Assembly (NCBI GenBank): GCA_943360385.1
Contig: CALRIM020000063.1
Span: forward strand, 1-15,999
Length of the DNA stretch: 15,999 bases
Direction: 5' to 3'
From: CAJBVG01 sp943360385
GTDB taxonomy: Bacteria; Bacteroidota; Bacteroidia; Sphingobacteriales; Sphingobacteriaceae
The notes beneath the pieces were generated by a model. That model had not been told where the DNA came from. It saw only the letters and a program-made list of their open reading frames with translations, and made no database searches. Position numbers and translations under genes: made by a program. Every line of letters starts with the position of its first letter. Positions within the stretch are counted from its first letter, which is position 1. Shown here piece by piece: positions 13,879 through 15,999 of this stretch.

Positions 13879-13941
13879 GAGATATGAGATATGGGACATA
13901 GGACGTGAGACAATATTTATAATCTATAATTTACAATTTAT
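13879..13941. repeat. nine-unit period-7 array, two-part
   Basis: Nine heptamers in one phase. The first part is GAGATAT (twice), GGGACAT, AGGACGT, GAGACAA; the second is TATTTAT, AATCTAT, AATTTAC, AATTTAT. It fills the gap between the TPR gene and the serine hydrolase and runs into the hydrolase stop codon at 13938-13940. The same order of words occurs at 15930-15985. Confidence 0.85.
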
Positions 13942-15425
13942 TTCATTTCCACTGCTAATATTCCCTCTCCTTCTTTTCCTAAAAACTTTACAAGTATATC
14001 TGCAAATGCATCTGTACCATTATCGCAGTTGGTGAAAATTAAGAGCGCTTGTTTGGTGGATGGAACGATAAATACAATAGTATGCACACCAACATCGTCG
14101 CCTCCGTGAACCATGGCAAAATCTTTATTTGAATTTATATTTTCATCCATATACCAACCCAATCCAAAATGCTTGTAATCGTTTATGCGTACCTGTTCGG
14201 CAATAACTTCCTTATATAATTTATCGGATAGGCCAGCACCATTTAGTACGTACACCAAAAACTTTGAATAATCTTCTACAGTAGTAAGCAAATTATCGGC
14301 AGCATTAACTTTTGTGTTTTTTTCGGTTTCATATAGTTCACCTTTGTCGTTATGCCATTTTGCAAATCGAGTAGAATCCATTTTATCGTCCCACACAAAT
14401 CTAGTATCGTTCATTTTTAAGGGTTTGAAAATTAATTCACTAGCTAGTTGTGCTAAGGATTTTTTGAATTTACTTTCCAATGCTTTACGTAAGTATTCAT
14501 AGCCTTCTCCAGAGTATTGGTATTTTGTTCCAGGCTCAAATTCGAACGACAATTTTCCATTCTCGTTGTTCCCTCTAAAATTGGTAAACCCTGTTTGGTG
14601 ACTCAATACAATGCGCGTCGTTAATTTTTTAGTGAAGGGATCGTTAGCAATATCGGGGTCGATGTAATACTTATAAAGCGGTTCATCTAAGTCCCATTTC
14701 CCAGCATTTACTAATTTTAACGTGAGCATTGCGGTAATAGGTTTGGTTAAAGAAGCTACGTTCCATATGGTGTTTAGTGGTGCAGGTTTATTATGTTCTA
14801 GCTCACCGAACACATTAATTTTATTAATCTTACCATCCTTAATAAAACCAATCCCTAAGGTTGGAATGTGTTTTTGTTTAATCCATCTTTCTGTTTCATC
14901 CTTATCTACAAACAATAATTTTTCATCGAAGGGTTTATCGAAATCCTTGTGATCAAAACTTAATCCTTTCGATAATTTCCAATCTCCATTTTCCAACACC
15001 CAAATGTGTGTAAATTTTGCTGTGCTCGAAAGGTATTCTGGTTTGTTCTCTTCGATGGCATAAAAATTATGCACGCCAGATTGTATAGCTCCGTACAAAA
15101 CACCATTTTCTTCTAGAGGATAAACCTCCATGGAATTTTCTACTAAAACTCTTTTGGGCTTATAGGTTAATTTACATAGACCGTTTTTTATTCCAGAAAT
15201 AAATGCCGTTTTGGAAGAGGTTATTCCAGCTTGATCGTGGTAAAATTCGAACTTATCACTTACTAGATTTTCAAACTGCTTTATATCGCAGGTATTAAAT
15301 CCAACATTAAAAAGAAGACTATCTTTTTCTTTAATTATTTTAAATAATTCTGATGATTTTTCTGCTTGTCCGAACGCGTTTGCGCTAAACAATAAAAGAA
15401 TGAGGAGTTTTTTTTGAATTTTCAT
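13938..15425 (-). CDS. secreted serine hydrolase: NTF2-like domain plus beta-lactamase-like domain
   Basis: A 495-residue protein with a signal peptide (MKIQKKLLILLLFSANAFGQ). Residues about 26-155 form an NTF2-like (DUF4440/SnoaL-type) domain, ending KFTHIWVLENGDWKLSKG. From about 175 comes a class C beta-lactamase/esterase (PF00144-type) domain: catalytic S225xxK228 in WNVASLTKPITAM, LSHQTGF at 274-280, Y304-S-G in YQYSGEGYEYL in place of the usual YxN, and H440-G-G in MVHGGDDVGVHT in place of KTG. The motifs are those of the penicillin-binding/esterase branch, so peptidase or esterase activity in the periplasm is more likely than resistance to antibiotics. The fusion of the two domains occurs in other Bacteroidota. 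It appears to have its own transcript. Confidence 0.88.
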   Translation of the reverse strand: MKIQKKLLILLLFSANAFGQAEKSSELFKIIKEKDSLLFNVGFNTCDIKQFENLVSDKFEFYHDQAGITSSKTAFISGIKNGLCKLTYKPKRVLVENSMEVYPLEENGVLYGAIQSGVHNFYAIEENKPEYLSSTAKFTHIWVLENGDWKLSKGLSFDHKDFDKPFDEKLLFVDKDETERWIKQKHIPTLGIGFIKDGKINKINVFGELEHNKPAPLNTIWNVASLTKPITAMLTLKLVNAGKWDLDEPLYKYYIDPDIANDPFTKKLTTRIVLSHQTGFTNFRGNNENGKLSFEFEPGTKYQYSGEGYEYLRKALESKFKKSLAQLASELIFKPLKMNDTRFVWDDKMDSTRFAKWHNDKGELYETEKNTKVNAADNLLTTVEDYSKFLVYVLNGAGLSDKLYKEVIAEQVRINDYKHFGLGWYMDENINSNKDFAMVHGGDDVGVHTIVFIVPSTKQALLIFTNCDNGTDAFADILVKFLGKEGEGILAVEMK

Positions 15426-15557
15426 ATTTTATATCTTTCATAAAATCCACCAATATGGTTGCTCCACTTTTAGGATAGTATGAAACATAATAATAGGAAA
15501 AAAAAGCGATAAACACTCTTCGGCACATCACAGTTAGTTTTAAATCACCACACTCCA

Positions 15558-15929
15558 TTAATTATTTTTCCTCAAAATCACCCAAAGAATTACTGCAAAC
15601 AAGCCTGTCACCCCTGCAAAAAACTTCTCGAAGGTTGTAACAGCAACGATGTTTCCAATGGTATTTAAAATAAATAATACCAAGAAAATCCAAAGTACTA
15701 TTCGTATAAACCGATCAGGAAATTTGTAAGAAACATAATTTCCTTTCATCAACAAAATCCAAACTAAAAACAGATTTACAAGTATACTAAATGCTTCGAA
15801 AACATACATCTGTATATCGGATTGAAGTCTCCCACCCCAAGCAATGTGGTAGGGAATTATCTTAACCATTATACTTATATGAAATAGAATAATGGCGATG
15901 AGTAGGGAAAGAAATATCTTTATTGACAT
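15558..15929 (-). CDS. four-helix membrane protein, unknown function
   Basis: A 123-residue protein with four predicted membrane helices (about 4-22, 42-61, 75-96 and 102-119). The first loop carries a conserved-looking KIIPYHIAWGGRL, and NTIGN closes helix 3. I recall similar uncharacterised proteins in Bacteroidota but cannot name a family. The ATG at 15927-15929 lies inside a word of the upstream period-7 array (TTGACAT), so the array reaches the start codon and any promoter must be further upstream or outside the window. Confidence 0.7.
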   Translation of the reverse strand: MSIKIFLSLLIAIILFHISIMVKIIPYHIAWGGRLQSDIQMYVFEAFSILVNLFLVWILLMKGNYVSYKFPDRFIRIVLWIFLVLFILNTIGNIVAVTTFEKFFAGVTGLFAVILWVILRKNN

Positions 15930-15999
15930 AAGACATGGGACGTTGGACTAGAGACTATATTTATAATTTACAATTTATAATTCATTTACATATTCAAGT
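15923..15999. repeat. period-7 array, related to 13879-13941
   Basis: Eleven heptamers in one phase up to the window edge. Words include AAGACAT, GGGACGT, TGGACTA, GAGACTA, then TATTTAT, AATTTAC, AATTTAT, AATTCAT. The GGAC-type words followed by AATTTAT-type words repeat the order seen at 13879-13941, and both arrays lie at the 5' end of a minus-strand gene. Confidence 0.8.

Noticed and set aside
13938..15425. Antibiotic-resistance beta-lactamase
   Set aside because: It has YSG and HGG in place of YxN and KTG and an NTF2-like N-terminal domain, which fits the esterase/peptidase branch rather than a dedicated resistance enzyme.
15426..15557. Possible small gene or promoter between the membrane protein and serine hydrolase
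   Set aside because: No TANNTTTG box with a partner element, no hairpin with a T run and no coding-like frame were seen.

Overview
The window looks like a piece of an AT-rich Bacteroidota (probably Flavobacteriales-like) chromosome. The reasons are: two promoter-like sites that fit the Bacteroidota TTG-N19/20-TANNTTTG pattern; A-rich start regions with no strong Shine-Dalgarno sites; many small lipoprotein, TPR and membrane proteins; and intergenic DNA full of short degenerate repeats. Nearly all genes are on the minus strand. The exceptions are a thioredoxin-like gene and the tail of a gene at the left edge. This placement is inference from sequence style and gene families, not from a database search.

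Layout from left to right: a 3' gene tail (1-69, +); an SRPBCC/AHSA1-like protein; rluF (23S rRNA pseudouridine synthase); and a YitT-family membrane protein. Next is a compact three-gene redox operon, transcribed right to left: an iron-sulphur flavoprotein of the GltD type with a fused ferredoxin-like tail, then korA (fused gamma/alpha) and korB of a 2-oxoacid:acceptor oxidoreductase. A consensus promoter and a 5' leader hairpin precede the operon. A 392-base gap holds period-7 repeats and a REP-like inverted repeat. Then come ubiX (flavin prenyltransferase), a candidate small structured RNA with its own promoter and terminator (about 8580-8651, -), a secreted or anchored thioredoxin-like protein (+), a DinB-family protein, a ClpP-type protease subunit, and an alpha/beta hydrolase. 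The hydrolase lies just downstream of a 53-residue antitoxin-like gene and a truncated partner-gene remnant.

The right third holds a lipoprotein gene broken by a single-base frameshift in an A5 run, two small membrane proteins overlapping in an operon, a secreted TPR protein, a secreted serine hydrolase (NTF2-like domain plus beta-lactamase-like domain), and a four-helix membrane protein.

The two most interesting signals are not protein genes. The first is the ~70-nt RNA upstream of ubiX: two hairpins with GNRA tetraloops, the second followed by a T run, behind a consensus promoter. It could be a free sRNA or an attenuator for ubiX. The second is that most intergenic gaps are built from phase-locked short words (usually period 7, sometimes 8 or 9) that change step by step along the array and differ from gap to gap. 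Two of these arrays (13879-13941 and 15923-15999) share the same order of word types.
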